Source of the DNA: Pagrus major
Taxonomy: Eukaryota > Chordata > Actinopteri > Spariformes > Sparidae
DNA: 64,000 nucleotides
NCBI RefSeq assembly: GCF_040436345.1
Contig: NC_133223.1
Coordinates: 17,957,113-18,021,112, forward strand
Direction: 5' to 3'
Below, in pieces: positions 12,668-23,800 of the stretch. Numbering within the stretch: the stretch's first letter is position 1; the number at the start of each line of letters is the position of its first letter. Both the position numbers and the translations under genes were made by a program. The notes beneath the pieces were generated by a model. That model was not told the origin of the DNA. It saw only the letters and a list, made by a program, of their open reading frames with translations, and searched no databases.

Positions 12668-13755
12668 GTTAGCTTACGACTTTGTCAAGATACCTAATAA
12701 CTAATAAAATATAACAACATAAAAAAAGGAAAACCATAAAAGCAGATCTGATTAAAAATCAATGTTTTTAAAAATGCATTAATCATTTGCATACATTTGT
12801 GTAACTATATGTTATTGTGGTTTGGATGCAATTTTAGCAAACAAATATACATGTGTAACTTTGTAACGTGAATTGTTTTCGAAAAAAATACTTTTCATCA
12901 TTTAAAATGTAGCCATTAAAAAACATTTACAAAACATTGAAATAAATATTGGTGTTATTCTGAAATATTCTTGAAGAAAATCCACTCGTAAACATCTTCG
13001 GTTTTGTACCGAGGTGAAGTTAGTTTTAGGTTTCTTTTGTTTTGTTTTGTTTTGTCTTTATCTCTTTTACTGCACACACAGCGGTTACAGACCATTTTTA
13101 ACAGTGTCATATTTGACATCGACAGCGAGCATTTTTAAATGAAATAACTGTTTTTAAAGATCATCGTTTCGTTGGAATCTGTGTAAAATAGTTATTTCTG
13201 ATAAAGTTAGGAGAAGACACGCAGCTCGAGTTATTATCTTTTCGCAAAGTCATTTCTCTTCGGAAAAACACAGGTCCCTCTTTCCCTGAAATGTGTTTTT
13301 CAGGCAAGCGAGCTCTACCAATCAGACTTCAGTTTCGGTCTGATCAGGATCATGATTGGGTATTGGAGCTGTCAATCTTGCAAGAAGGCGGGATTTGTGT
13401 CCTGGCAGACAAAACTCAGGGCGACACATTCTTGCCCTTTGGTTCTAACTGTCGTCACTTCCTTTAGGGAACTACGGAGATGCCTGTATGAAGCAGTAAA
13501 AAGCAGCGGGCCACGTTTTTGTGAAGGATGTCTTGTTAGTTTTTGGTCGCCGTCGGGACACGGTAACGTTATCAAACCTGTGATTGACTTTATTAACCGC
13601 TAACGTGTCGGAAGTCACTGTAGGAGAGGAACTGTTTCCTCGGTGACTCCTGTTGAACCAACTCGTCGTAGTGACCCGCCAAAAGCCACGGCGAGGTTCA
13701 GCGAGGAAGTGACCATTTTGTTTGTTAGCTGTTTTCGACATCGTTTTATCTAAAC
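12225..13755. promoter_or_regulatory. Divergent upstream region shared by pdk1 (-) and nup62 (+)
   Basis: The two start codons face away from each other across 1531 bp, so both promoters must lie here unless there are unseen 5' UTR introns. The pdk1 side (12240-12620) and the nup62 side (13200-13755) are richer in GC and CpG than the AT-rich middle. Near nup62 the ATTGG strings in TGATTGGGTATTGGAG (13351-13366) give reverse-strand CCAAT boxes. A CACGC at 12603-12607 reads GCGTG on the pdk1 strand, the core of a hypoxia response element. No TATA box is obvious. The promoter assignment is inference from gene layout. Confidence 0.55.
12625..12666. repeat. (CTT)n microsatellite
   Basis: About 14 perfect CTT units lie upstream of pdk1. 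Read on the pdk1 strand this is an (AAG)n purine tract about 400 bp from the start codon, so length variation here could affect promoter spacing. Confidence 0.95.
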
Positions 13756-15560
13756 ATGAGTGGCGGATTCAACTTCGGCCAAGCCTCCACGGGTTTCACT
13801 TTTGGAGCTCAGAAGCCGGCGCCCGCAGCCGCCGGCACCACCTTTGGGATGACGAGTTCCACACCTGCAGCTTCCGGAGGGGGCTTCACCTTCGGCACGG
13901 CTCCTCAGGCCGCCCCCAACCCCGCCGGCTCTTTCAGCTTTGGCACCCCAGCAAAGAGCACAGCAGCCGGCGGAGGCTTCTCTTTCGGGACCCCCGCCGC
14001 CTCCACCACTTTCGGCCTCGGCACGGCTCCTCAGCCCGCAGCAGCAGCAGCAGCAGCAGCAGGGCTGACTTTAGGCTCCGCAGCAGCTCCAGCTCCGGGG
14101 TCAGGGTTCACACTGGGCGCGGGTCCGCCCGCACAGACCACCGCTGCCGCCCCTCCAGGAGGGGGCTTCGCCTTTGGCACTGTACCTCAAGTTCAACCCC
14201 AACCCACAATGGCACCGGCAGCCGCAGTAGCACCAACAGCCATGTCCGCGGCCACGACAGCACCAGGTGGCCTCTCATCCTTTGGAGGATTCAGCTTTGG
14301 ACAAACCAAGGTCCAGGTGACCACAGCTGCAGCCCCTGTTGCTGCCCCAGGAGGTGGCTTCAGCTTTGGCACCAGTGCTCCATCCAACCTCACCTTGGGC
14401 AGCCAACCCCAGCCAGTCTCCACCGCTGCAGCCCCAACGGCTCAAGCTATAGGAATCCCCTTTGGGATTAAGCCCTCATCAACCCCAGCTCCTCCTGCAT
14501 CCACCCAGGCGGCCCCAGCTCCAGGTCCATCTCTCTTCGCTGCACCTATCGCTACAGCTGCTGCTCCTGCTACTGCTGCCGCAACAACTGCTGGCTTTAC
14601 TTTGGGTGCCGCTCTAGCTCCAGCTCCAGCACCAAGCACTTCTGCTGCAGCTACTTTATCAGCTGCTGGAGGTCTGCCTTTCATGATCAAACCTCTGGGG
14701 GCAGCTTCCACCGCCTCCACTGCGGCCCTCATCTCTGCTGCCACAACTGCAGCTGCCACAGCAGGTGCTGCTTCTGGCTTCACACTGGGGCTCAAACCTG
14801 CATCCAGCGCAAGTGCCACAGCAACCGCTACAGCCACAACAATCACTACAACCACGGCCCCCCCAGTGATGACCTACGCCCAGCTCGAGGGTCTCATTAA
14901 CAAGTGGAGTCTGGAGCTCGAGGACCAAGAGAGACATTTCTTACAGCAGGCCACTCAGGTGAACGCCTGGGACCGCATGCTGGTGGAGAACGGTGAGAAG
15001 ATCACAGCCCTGCATAAGGAGATGGAGAAGGTGAAGCTGGACCAGAGGAGGCTAAACCAGGAGCTGGACTTCATCTTGTCCCAGCAGAAGGAGCTGGAGG
15101 ACTTGCTCTGCCCGCTTGAGGAGTCGGTGAAGGAGCAAAGCGGAACCATCTACATGCAGAACGCCGACGAGGAGCGAGAGAGAACGTACAAGCTCGCAGA
15201 GAACGTGGACGCACAGCTGAAGAGGATGTCGCAGGACCTGAAGGAGATCATCGAACACCTGAACACATCCAGCGGCCCAGCAGATACCAGTGACCCAGTA
15301 AGATGAGACCTATTTTTAGTTATTGTTTTTGGTGCTTTGACATTCATTGTTACAAATAAATTTAACATCTGCCTCTCTTCTCTACTTATTTTCTTCCCCA
15401 GCTTCAGCAGATCTGTAAGATTCTCAACACCCACATGGATTCACTTCAGTGGATTGACCAGAACTCGGTTCTCCTGCAGAGAAGAGTGGAGGAAGTGTCC
15501 AAACTGTGCGACAACCAGCGCAAGGAGCAGGAGAAAACCTTTCGCTTAACGTTTGACTGA
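13756..15560 (+). CDS. nup62: Nucleoporin p62 (two coding exons, 566 aa)
   Basis: Central-channel FG nucleoporin; family knowledge places it with Nup58 and Nup54 in the nuclear pore transport channel. Exons: 13756-15297 and 15402-15560 (stop 15558-15560), with a phase-0 104-bp intron (GTAAGA donor, TTCTTCCCCAG acceptor). Residues 1 to about 370 form a low-complexity Ala/Thr/Pro/Ser region with FG repeats (FNFG, FTFG, FSFG, FAFG) and a poly-alanine run near residues 95-102. From M372 the conserved coiled coil begins: TYAQLEGLINKWSLELEDQE, then NAWDRMLVENGEKI, ELDFILSQQKELEDLL and DEERERTYKLAEN. It continues across the intron (DTSDP then LQQICKILNTHMDSLQWIDQN) to the family-typical FRLTFD end. 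Human NUP62 is 522 aa; the extra length is in the FG region. The ATG opens the standard MSGGFNFG N-terminus. In fish this could be named nup62l. Confidence 0.95.
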
Positions 15561-15850
15561 TCTGGAATAAATCTGTTGACATGTATATTGACATAATGCT
15601 AACTTTGGATTTTGTTGTTTTCCAGTAGTCGTTAAGAGGAAGAGGTGTCTCTTTGGATACACAACCAAAACATTCATCACAACTACAGTTTGCAGTTTAT
15701 CTCAGCTGTTTTGAGTTGATAAGGGTTTCATAAAGAGTGATATTTTCAATGCAATGGCTTTTATATACAGTAGTGAAAATAATCTGTTCCTATGTAAATG
15801 CTATGCCTGTTAAATAGTATGATTAAATAAATCTCTTGAATAAGGCTTTG
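15561..15850 (+). terminator. nup62 3' UTR with poly(A) signals
   Basis: AATAAA occurs at 15566-15571, just after the stop, and again at 15826-15831, followed by T/G-containing sequence. The second fits a normal 3' UTR of about 290 nt better. Confidence 0.6.
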
Positions 15851-15899
15851 TAAACAGATGAGCTTTACTGCAATTTATTTCAGTGGTAATATGGTTACC

Positions 15900-16490
15900 C
15901 TTCACACATACAGTGTCCCTGTAACATTTCAGTATCTCGTGATGGGTGTTATTTTTGAGACATGACGATGGAAATCAGTTTTTGCTTTTATACATAGAGC
16001 TGAAACGTTTGCTTCAGTGTTTCCTCTACATTCATTTGGAAGTGGTGGACCACTGCAGCCAGAAAAAAATTGAAATTGAACATGTAATTGTTCGAATAAC
16101 TAATAGTGTTGTATTCACTTATAGACCAGCAGGGATGGATGCAGAACAAATACCAAAAATGACCCTCCTGCTCCCACAACTACAAAACAATCAAAAAGGA
16201 AACACTACTTAGTCGATCATTATCTCCTCTGTGACGGTAAACTGAATATCTTTGGGTTGTGGACAAAACAAGAAATTTAAGGGGCTTTGGGAAACACTGA
16301 TCGACCTTTTTCGAAATAACTAATTGATTAAGTGAGAAAATAATCATTCGTAGCAGCCCTAACTGAATATCTGTGGGTTTTAGCTCATTAAAATAAATCT
16401 ATTCACGTTAAGCTCTGGGCAACTGACGAAATGGGCAGATAAATTGAGAATGGAACTGATCATTAGTCACAGCCCTACTTTTATATCGGC
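15900..16490. repeat. Cluster of degenerate dispersed repeats
   Basis: Contains several diverged fragments. GTGTTTCCTCTACATTCATTT near 16017 resembles a common fish repeat. The 16210-16480 part holds phrases of the AGAGCTGCAAC family: AACTGAATATCTTTGGGTTG, GACAAAACAAGAAATTT, and GAGAAAATAATCATT followed by GCAGCCCTA. No gene is seen. Confidence 0.55.
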
Positions 16491-16491
16491 T

Positions 16492-16800
16492 ATTTTAAAG
16501 GGGCTCTATGTAATCATTTGTAGCATTTTATTTGTATTTATCACTTTTTTACTGGCCATATGTGAGCGTATTGTAACATGACATGAAAAATGACACCTTC
16601 CCTGTCCCTCTCGGTTGTCCGTACAAGCCTGTGGACGGTTCGTTGAAGTTGTTTAATGCTGCTGGAGTTCTCCAGTGCCTCGTCCAAATGACCTTAGAGA
16701 GCAGCAGTAGCTAAGTTAGTTTGGAAATGGAGCCCGCTAACATAAACTAACGACCGGCTTCCAACACAACACAGAAGATCCACAGAGCTCCTTTAAATGT
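16492..16800. mobile_element. MITE-like element with about 20-bp inverted ends
   Basis: The left end TTTAAAGGGGCTCTATGTAA and the right end (16780-16799), read in reverse as ATTTAAAGGAGCTCTGTGG, are matching imperfect inverted termini. The interior of about 270 bp has no coding capacity. It is bordered by fragments of the AGAGCTGCAAC family on both sides. Confidence 0.6.
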
Positions 16801-16983
16801 GAATATTTTCTGGTTTCTTTACTGCTCTATGACAGTAAACTGAGTTCATAGACCTAATAATTGATTGAAATCATTCACCAGATAAAGGGTAGATAAAAAT
16901 GATCATTACTTGCAGCCCTACTTTGCAATAGGCTATATGAATAGTAATGAAATTGCACAGTGGTAACCCAGTGTTTAAAAATG

Positions 16984-16989
16984 TTTATT
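16984..16989 (-). terminator. Candidate poly(A) signal of itga6
   Basis: AATAAA on the minus strand (TTTATT on +), about 675 nt after the stop of tail exon B. This is a reasonable 3' UTR length. The stretch between (16990-17663) has no supported reading frame and reads as UTR. Confidence 0.5.
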
Positions 16990-17663
16990 ATACAATTCGA
17001 CAAGTAAGACATTGACATTGAATGAAATCTATAAAACACATTTCAGCTACTTTTCACCAGCGTCCCTTGGGATTCCTTACATGGAACAGAAAGACTTAGT
17101 TCAGTGACGACCTACAGTACAGTGGATGCTACCTGAATGCCACAATAGTGAGAAGAGGTGAAGAATAAATGTGTGAAAAAGTTCCTCAACTTGCTTTTAA
17201 ATGGTCACTTATACATTTTTAATTATTGTACCTACATGTCATTCCAAAGACGAAGTTGTTTTGTTGGAAAGTACTGAACTAGACACATAAAGAGCAACAA
17301 CAGATGTACAGATTTACATTCACATGACACTGAGCTGGCTGTACCTTCCTTGCATAGACTTTTAGTAAGACAGTACAACTCCACAGACACAGCAGTAAAC
17401 TTTGCCCTGTGTTGATCCGCTGCAGGCAAACATAAGACTGAAAAAAAAACTCTTTGGCTGCATGAAATTATTTTTATCAAAAAATAAATATACAGTGTGC
17501 AGAAGAATTTCAATATATACAAAATTTACAAACAACAATTCATCATCTATACAGTGTAAAAATCCAAAGACATGAACCAGACTAATTCCTGAAAAGGATT
17601 ACCTACAATCATTTTTTAAAAATCACTGACCGTCGTGTTCAAAAACAAAAGGCTTGACGATTT

Positions 17664-17828
17664 TTACGAGTAACTTTCATTGTCAATCCAAGAGGTCATC
17701 CACTGCTTCCTCTCAAAAGCATCAAGCTTCACTGTTCCGTCTTTATACTCGGGAGTTTCCTTTCTAATCCGCACGGCGTGGTAACGCGGGACGCTGTCGT
17801 CACGTTTGGAGCGTTTGAAGAACCCACA
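17664..17828 (-). other. itga6: itga6 alternative terminal exon B (B-type cytoplasmic tail)
   Basis: Encodes CGFFKRSKRDDSVPRYHAVR, then an acidic/basic stretch ending QWMTSWIDNESYS and a TAA stop (54 residues). This corresponds to the human alpha-6B tail (DDSVPRYHAVRIRKE...NENESYS). It is used when exon A is skipped. It begins with its own copy of the CGFFKR membrane-proximal motif directly after the acceptor, so either tail exon joins the transmembrane exon in frame. Confidence 0.95.
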
Positions 17829-20800
17829 CTGAGGAGGGAGAATTCAAAAAATAAATAAATGCTTTATTAAAAACAGATGCATGTCAGCAAACATTCATGC
17901 AGGAGAGAGATGTGCAGGAATGTTAAGCATGCTTTTGCAGTTTTGAATGAGACATTTCAAACAGCCAAGCAGTCAAAGCGATGTCAGCAAAAGCGGCTGC
18001 AGAGCACAGAACAATTACAGCGAAAAATTGATCTCAAGGTGGAAAATATGAAGCCTGCTGGTAAGAAAATGCATTGATTTTTTTGTCAAAATTCAGAGAC
18101 ACATATTGTACAAATATCAGAAACATTAACAAGTAAGAGGTTACAATTTTATGTTCGATTTAGGCAACAAAAAAAAATGCAAATTGTAAATTTTCCTTCC
18201 TCGGCTCAGTACAATATGTGTCTGATTGAATTTTTCTGCATAAGTCAGCTGATTTGAAAGTGAGTTCATTAGTCGGTGCAGCAGTAATCACACTCCATGC
18301 TGCCAGCTTGTTTTTTTTACCAATGTTCACAGAGTATAAATCAGGCCTCAGCAGACAGTTTGTCTTTGTCAGAGGGCTGAACATGGATCTCTGCCTTGTG
18401 ATATGCAGCATCGTATTCGTCTTTTGTTGCTCTCTTGAAGAAGCCACACTGAGGGGGAGCAAGGGTGATGAAGTGTTAATGATAGTCAACAGCCAATATG
18501 ATTTCTTCCAGTAAAACACCAGAGGAAATACATTTTATTAAGGAAATGCTTCACCTGGACAGTCAAGTGTCGATGCTTGAATGTCACCAGACAAAAATTA
18601 AATGTTAAATATTTCAATAAATCAGTTCTCATATTTATCTTCACACTGACATAGAATATATTTGACCTTTTACACAGTTGAATACTCACTTGAACGCAGC
18701 TTTACAGTAAATGGAAGGTCGTAGTCATTTGAAGAATCATTTGCAATTTGGAAAATAAGCATATTCTCTTTCTGGCTGGGAGTTACATAACAAGATCAAC
18801 ACCACCGGTGTCTCTGAGCCCAATAGATAATCTGGGACATAACTACCCATTATACAGTATGTCGAATTGTATAATCTTTTGTATAATGTGTTGTTGCTGT
18901 TTTTATTTTTGTTGTGGTTATTGTTTATTTGACATTTCACACTTTGTTTTTTGTACAAACTAATAAAAAACGAGATATAAAGTGTTAAGTAGTGATTATA
19001 AGTGATTATAAACATTTAAAAAATATTCTTTTTTGAAGTTTTCTTTTTCTTTTTTATTATTATTTGTATTGTTCACAGATGACACAGTTTCTGACCCAAT
19101 TTCTCTAAAGGCTTCAATGATTTTTATTTTTTATCACCTATTTTCATCCCATGTAATCCTTTTTTATTACAGTCTCTGTACTCACCTTCCAGAGCAGAAA
19201 CACCAACAAAGCCAAAATCAAGATGCCTGCAAGAACGGCCACCAGGATGATCCACCAGGGAACTCCAGTGTGCTGAGCTACGGCACTCTCTGGGGACACT
19301 GTCACTATCACCTGCAATGAAACATCACAGGCAGGAAAACCGAGATATCAGGTGAGTTAGGATCAAGATAGCGAACACCAGCGGTGGAAGAAGTATTCAG
19401 AACCTTGAGCAACTTACATCAGTGTCAGGAGTTTTCAGGATCATGTTTTTAGGCTGACTATGCAAGACGAGCGAGGCCTTCACAACGATATGCAAGTGTG
19501 AGAGAGAGGCATAATCCTGTGTAAAAACAAAAACAGCTGCTCAGGGTGGACAGTCACAACAAATCACTCTGATGAGACACACGGAAACAGTTAAAACACG
19601 TCACGTTACCTCAATAAAGGTCGAGTTCCAGAGGCGAGACCTCAGCTCAACTGCTGTACCGTCGAGGCCCTGCAGGGGGCATTTGAGCTCCACACATTTG
19701 ATGTCATTGTCACATGACTAGGGAGGAAAGAGTCTATTACACATCAGAACAATCTATACTTTTAAAAAAACAATGTGAATACATCCATACAAACACTCAC
19801 CAATACTTTATTTTTGCCTGACAGTGAAGACATTTTGGCGACAGGTTTTCTCTCTCCAATTTCACGTTTGGTCCTGGACGCAGACGACTCCTGAAAGCAC
19901 GTCTCCTCGTTAATTCAAGTTGAAATTAAGCAGTGCAGGTTTGCTGATAATGGCAGATTTCTGGCTAATGCTGTAGTAGAGGAAATAAAGGTTTAAAAGT
20001 TCTACCCGGATGTGTTTGAGAGAGTTGATCTCAGACTCAGGAGAGCAGAGGATCTCCTGCGGTCCTGTAGAAGAGATCTTCACCAGGTACAGAAGCCATT
20101 TCCCATTTATGTTAAACTTGGGCCACTGAATGTGCAGCGAGGCTTTGACAGGAGACTTCAGAGTTTTCCACACGTTGTTTATCTGAAGAAGAAATCATTA
20201 CGTTACAACTTAGCTGCTTTAAATGCTAAAACCATCAATTATATGACAGCAGCTGTGAATAAACTCACTCTGAATGTGTAGTTAATCAAACTTCCAATCT
20301 CTTCTTCTGTCTTCATGGCACTTTCACCTTTCACAACACCTCCAAAAGACACCTGATTAGGGCTGGCCTCCCTGTTGAAAACAAGCAAAAGTATTTATTA
20401 CACCTACTGTTGGAGATACTGTGTATTTATTGTGGTTAAACAATAGTTTAACACTCACCCAGAGACCAATAACGGCAATTCAATGATTACTTTAGCCTTT
20501 ACTTTAATGGAAGCAATGTTTTCTTGCACACTTGTCCTGAAAGAAAAAAAATACACCGGTATAAAACAATACTTTTATTTACTCATACATGTGCAGAACA
20601 CCTATACCTGAGCAGCACTTACGTTTGGAGCTGCAGGTCAATGTCAATCTCGGTGGTGTCCAGAGTCATACCCACAGTGCTCAGGATGATGTAAAATGTA
20701 GTCTGATGAAAGAAAAAAAAAAAAAGTTAAAACATCTACAGCAGCAGAGCATCATGATAAACATCTTAAACTTAAAACAAGTCCGTACCTTGGAGTTGCT

Positions 20801-23800
20801 CTTAAAAGGATTCCCCAGCTCACAGTCTGCCTGAGAGCCGTTCTGATTGGCTGTGCAGATGATCGGCTTCTCCACCTGGAAAAAAAATCAATCAGTGATT
20901 CAGAGTGTAATTACAATATACAGAAGTTTTGCCCTGATTTCTCAAGTTTATAACATTCTTACTTTTTTCAGTGGCAGTAGTATGGTAATGTAAGTAACAT
21001 AACGCCCACATGGGGTCACTAGTGCAGCTGCACACTTTTACTCTTGTTTACCGTTGTTTGCTGTGAGCGGACTCCAGAATATGACACAATATCGGGGAAA
21101 GTCCCAACCAGCTTCGCCTCGTAAGCGTCGTCTCCGTTCATGTTGTTGACCGTCACCCGCAGAGCCAAGTCCTTCCTCTCGTAATTCAGGTGAAACACGG
21201 GGACGTTTTTCTTGCTGCAGATACAAAAAAATAACAACTCACTTCAGGCTGAACTTTAGAGAAAACAGAAGACTTACGATTTGTTGTTTTCATATATTAA
21301 AATACTCAACAAGAACATTGTATCCAACCATTTCATTCTTGCACATCCAGCAGACAGAGGGCAACATAGAGTCTTGTTTCACAGTAATAAATCTTCTTTT
21401 AGCTCTGGTTGGTACACCCTGGTTATGTGCTGGACAGGCAACATACTGTCTTTTTGATTGATTGTTAATATTAAAATTTAATCTAGATTTGATCCATGAG
21501 TTTGACCTTGTCTTACACATCTTCACTTGAGTTCAATTGTAAGAACTCACGTGGGTAACTCTGTGTACTTTTCCAGGTTGTTTGGTTTGTAGAACAGTTT
21601 GTACTCCATCTTCAGGTTACTGCGGCAAATATGATCACTTCCACATCCCTCTTTTACAAAGTTGACCTGCAACACAACAAATAACAAAAAAAGTCATGTA
21701 CAAACTTTGCTCTGTGAACAATTTGTCATTAACCAAATAATAACCGTCGTAGTCTGAATATTTACCTCAATGACGTCTTTGCTCGGCTGGGAGGAGTCTA
21801 ATATGGGCATCAGTTGAGGGAGGCCGTTCCTCATCTTCTGTCGTTTAGTACTCACAATTTCTGCAGACACCTCAACGGGAATGCTGCGCATCTTATCCTT
21901 GAGATTGTCCTGTGCAAATCAGAAACAGTCATGATAAGATGGAGTACAGTAACTGCTTCTTCTTGGGTTGTTTAAATAGATCAGAGTTATATTGAAAAAA
22001 TGCTTTTGTTATTAAGTAACTATGCTCTCCTAAGAGCTGCCTGAGAAGCATTTTAAGATTCAAGCAGACATGACCAAATATACAAAATATCAGATTTGTG
22101 AGAAAATATCTGTGGCTTTTACTGTCACAAGATCACAAGCTTTCCACCACAAAAACACATTTCTGTGACATGATATTTTTGGCACATACAAAAATAACTA
22201 AATACACCTTTCTGTTTTACTAGCACCCAAATATTTAGCACGTATTGGCTGAGTGTGTCTATATCTTTCTAACACTAACTCAAATTGTTTCTGACCCTCT
22301 GAGTGGATTGTATGCTGCAAATGTGATTTAACTATGTGGCAGACAGGTTTTACCTTTAGCTTGGCGATTATCTTGACGCATGATTCCTGCTTTTGGCCGC
22401 GGAGGTCTAAGGTGCCGTTAAACTGGTAGTCCGTGTCAGCGTGGGATTTGTTCAGGAACATGACTCTGGAGGGCAGCCCCTGTTTCCTGCGATCTCCATC
22501 TGCCTCGACAGTATAGCTGATAGCTGCAGTGCAGAGAGAAACGCAGGTAAGAACGACAGAACAAGTCTTGGATTTATAAATTCATTAATTACTTATTTTT
22601 CTAAACATTTTACTTACTGAGTCGTGGGTTGTAAGATGCAGGGTTTGCTTTGTAGGTGAAGCACGCGTCCACAGTGAAGCTAAGGACAGAAAAGTTATGT
22701 TTAACATTTCTAACAGAGGAAGTTTTGACTCTGAGGTCTGTTGATGTATGAATATTAGAACACCCACCAAATGCTGCTCCCACAGGTTTTAATTGTGAGG
22801 TCGATTTCCTGTGGAGATACTTTGACAGCCCTCCTGATGCTAATGACCGGCCGAGCCCTGAAAGAAACGTAGTTCAGTGAAGTTGTGATATAAATCAGTC
22901 GGGTTTAAATTAACTAATAATAATAATGTATATTTGGCCAATTACCTATAGATTAGAGCTGAGTCTGACAGAGAGCCGACAGCTACGTCTGGGTAAGAGT
23001 TACTGTCCAGGTCCATGTTCCCTGCCAGAGAATATCCAAACAGTCTCATGTTGTGCTGTTTTCCTGAGAGGATCTGAAGGAAGATAATTTAAGAATGAAT
23101 GCAAAGTTAAAAAGGAAACTTTTTGACTTGATCAGCAAGTTTATGAAATAACATACCATTGAAATGTTACTTGTTTAGTGTTGAAGACTTTTGACAGACG
23201 ATATTTCCATAAGACTATGTATTAATGTTAATTATACCAAGGTCTCAATTAAATCCTGATAAATGGACACCTACGGAATTAATTAGCTCAAGTAAAACTG
23301 TTGGTCCACCGTTTTAAATGAATGTATATCTAAAATGAGTAACCATAGCAACAGGGACCCGTTTGAAAATTATTGAAGCATGTTAACAAGCAGTGCACCA
23401 TCCTCTGAAGACCACAGGATGGCACCAGTAACACATAAGCTGTAAGAAGTAGCTCACACTGCCTCCTCTGAACAAACTGATACTTGCTATTAAAAGCGAT
23501 GATCTCACATGGCTCACGTGGCCGGATAGTTACCGAGTCTTGTTTAACCTAATGTGAAATTAAATTTACTGTTTGTCACCTGTACGCAAAGTTACTGACT
23601 TTGAATCTTAATCTAACATGACGTTAGCTTTCTGGCTCATAGCTGTGCTGTATATAGGGTTGATCCTATTTACTGGAGAAGTGAACAAAGTCTCCATTGT
23701 ATAAGAACCTTATGGGATTGTAATGATGATACCGGCTTTTAGTCAAACCTTAACGTGTTGCCAAGGAAATGGAGTTACTGCTTCTGGATTACTCAAGATA

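Noticed and set aside
13722-14471. 249-codon frame rich in Ser, Arg and His on the + strand
   Set aside because: It is an out-of-frame reading of the GC-rich FG-repeat exon of nup62. The nup62 frame is the one with family similarity.
14442-14855. Alanine/valine-rich 137-codon frame on the minus strand
   Set aside because: Antisense shadow of the Ala/Thr-rich nup62 repeat region; no start context or homology.
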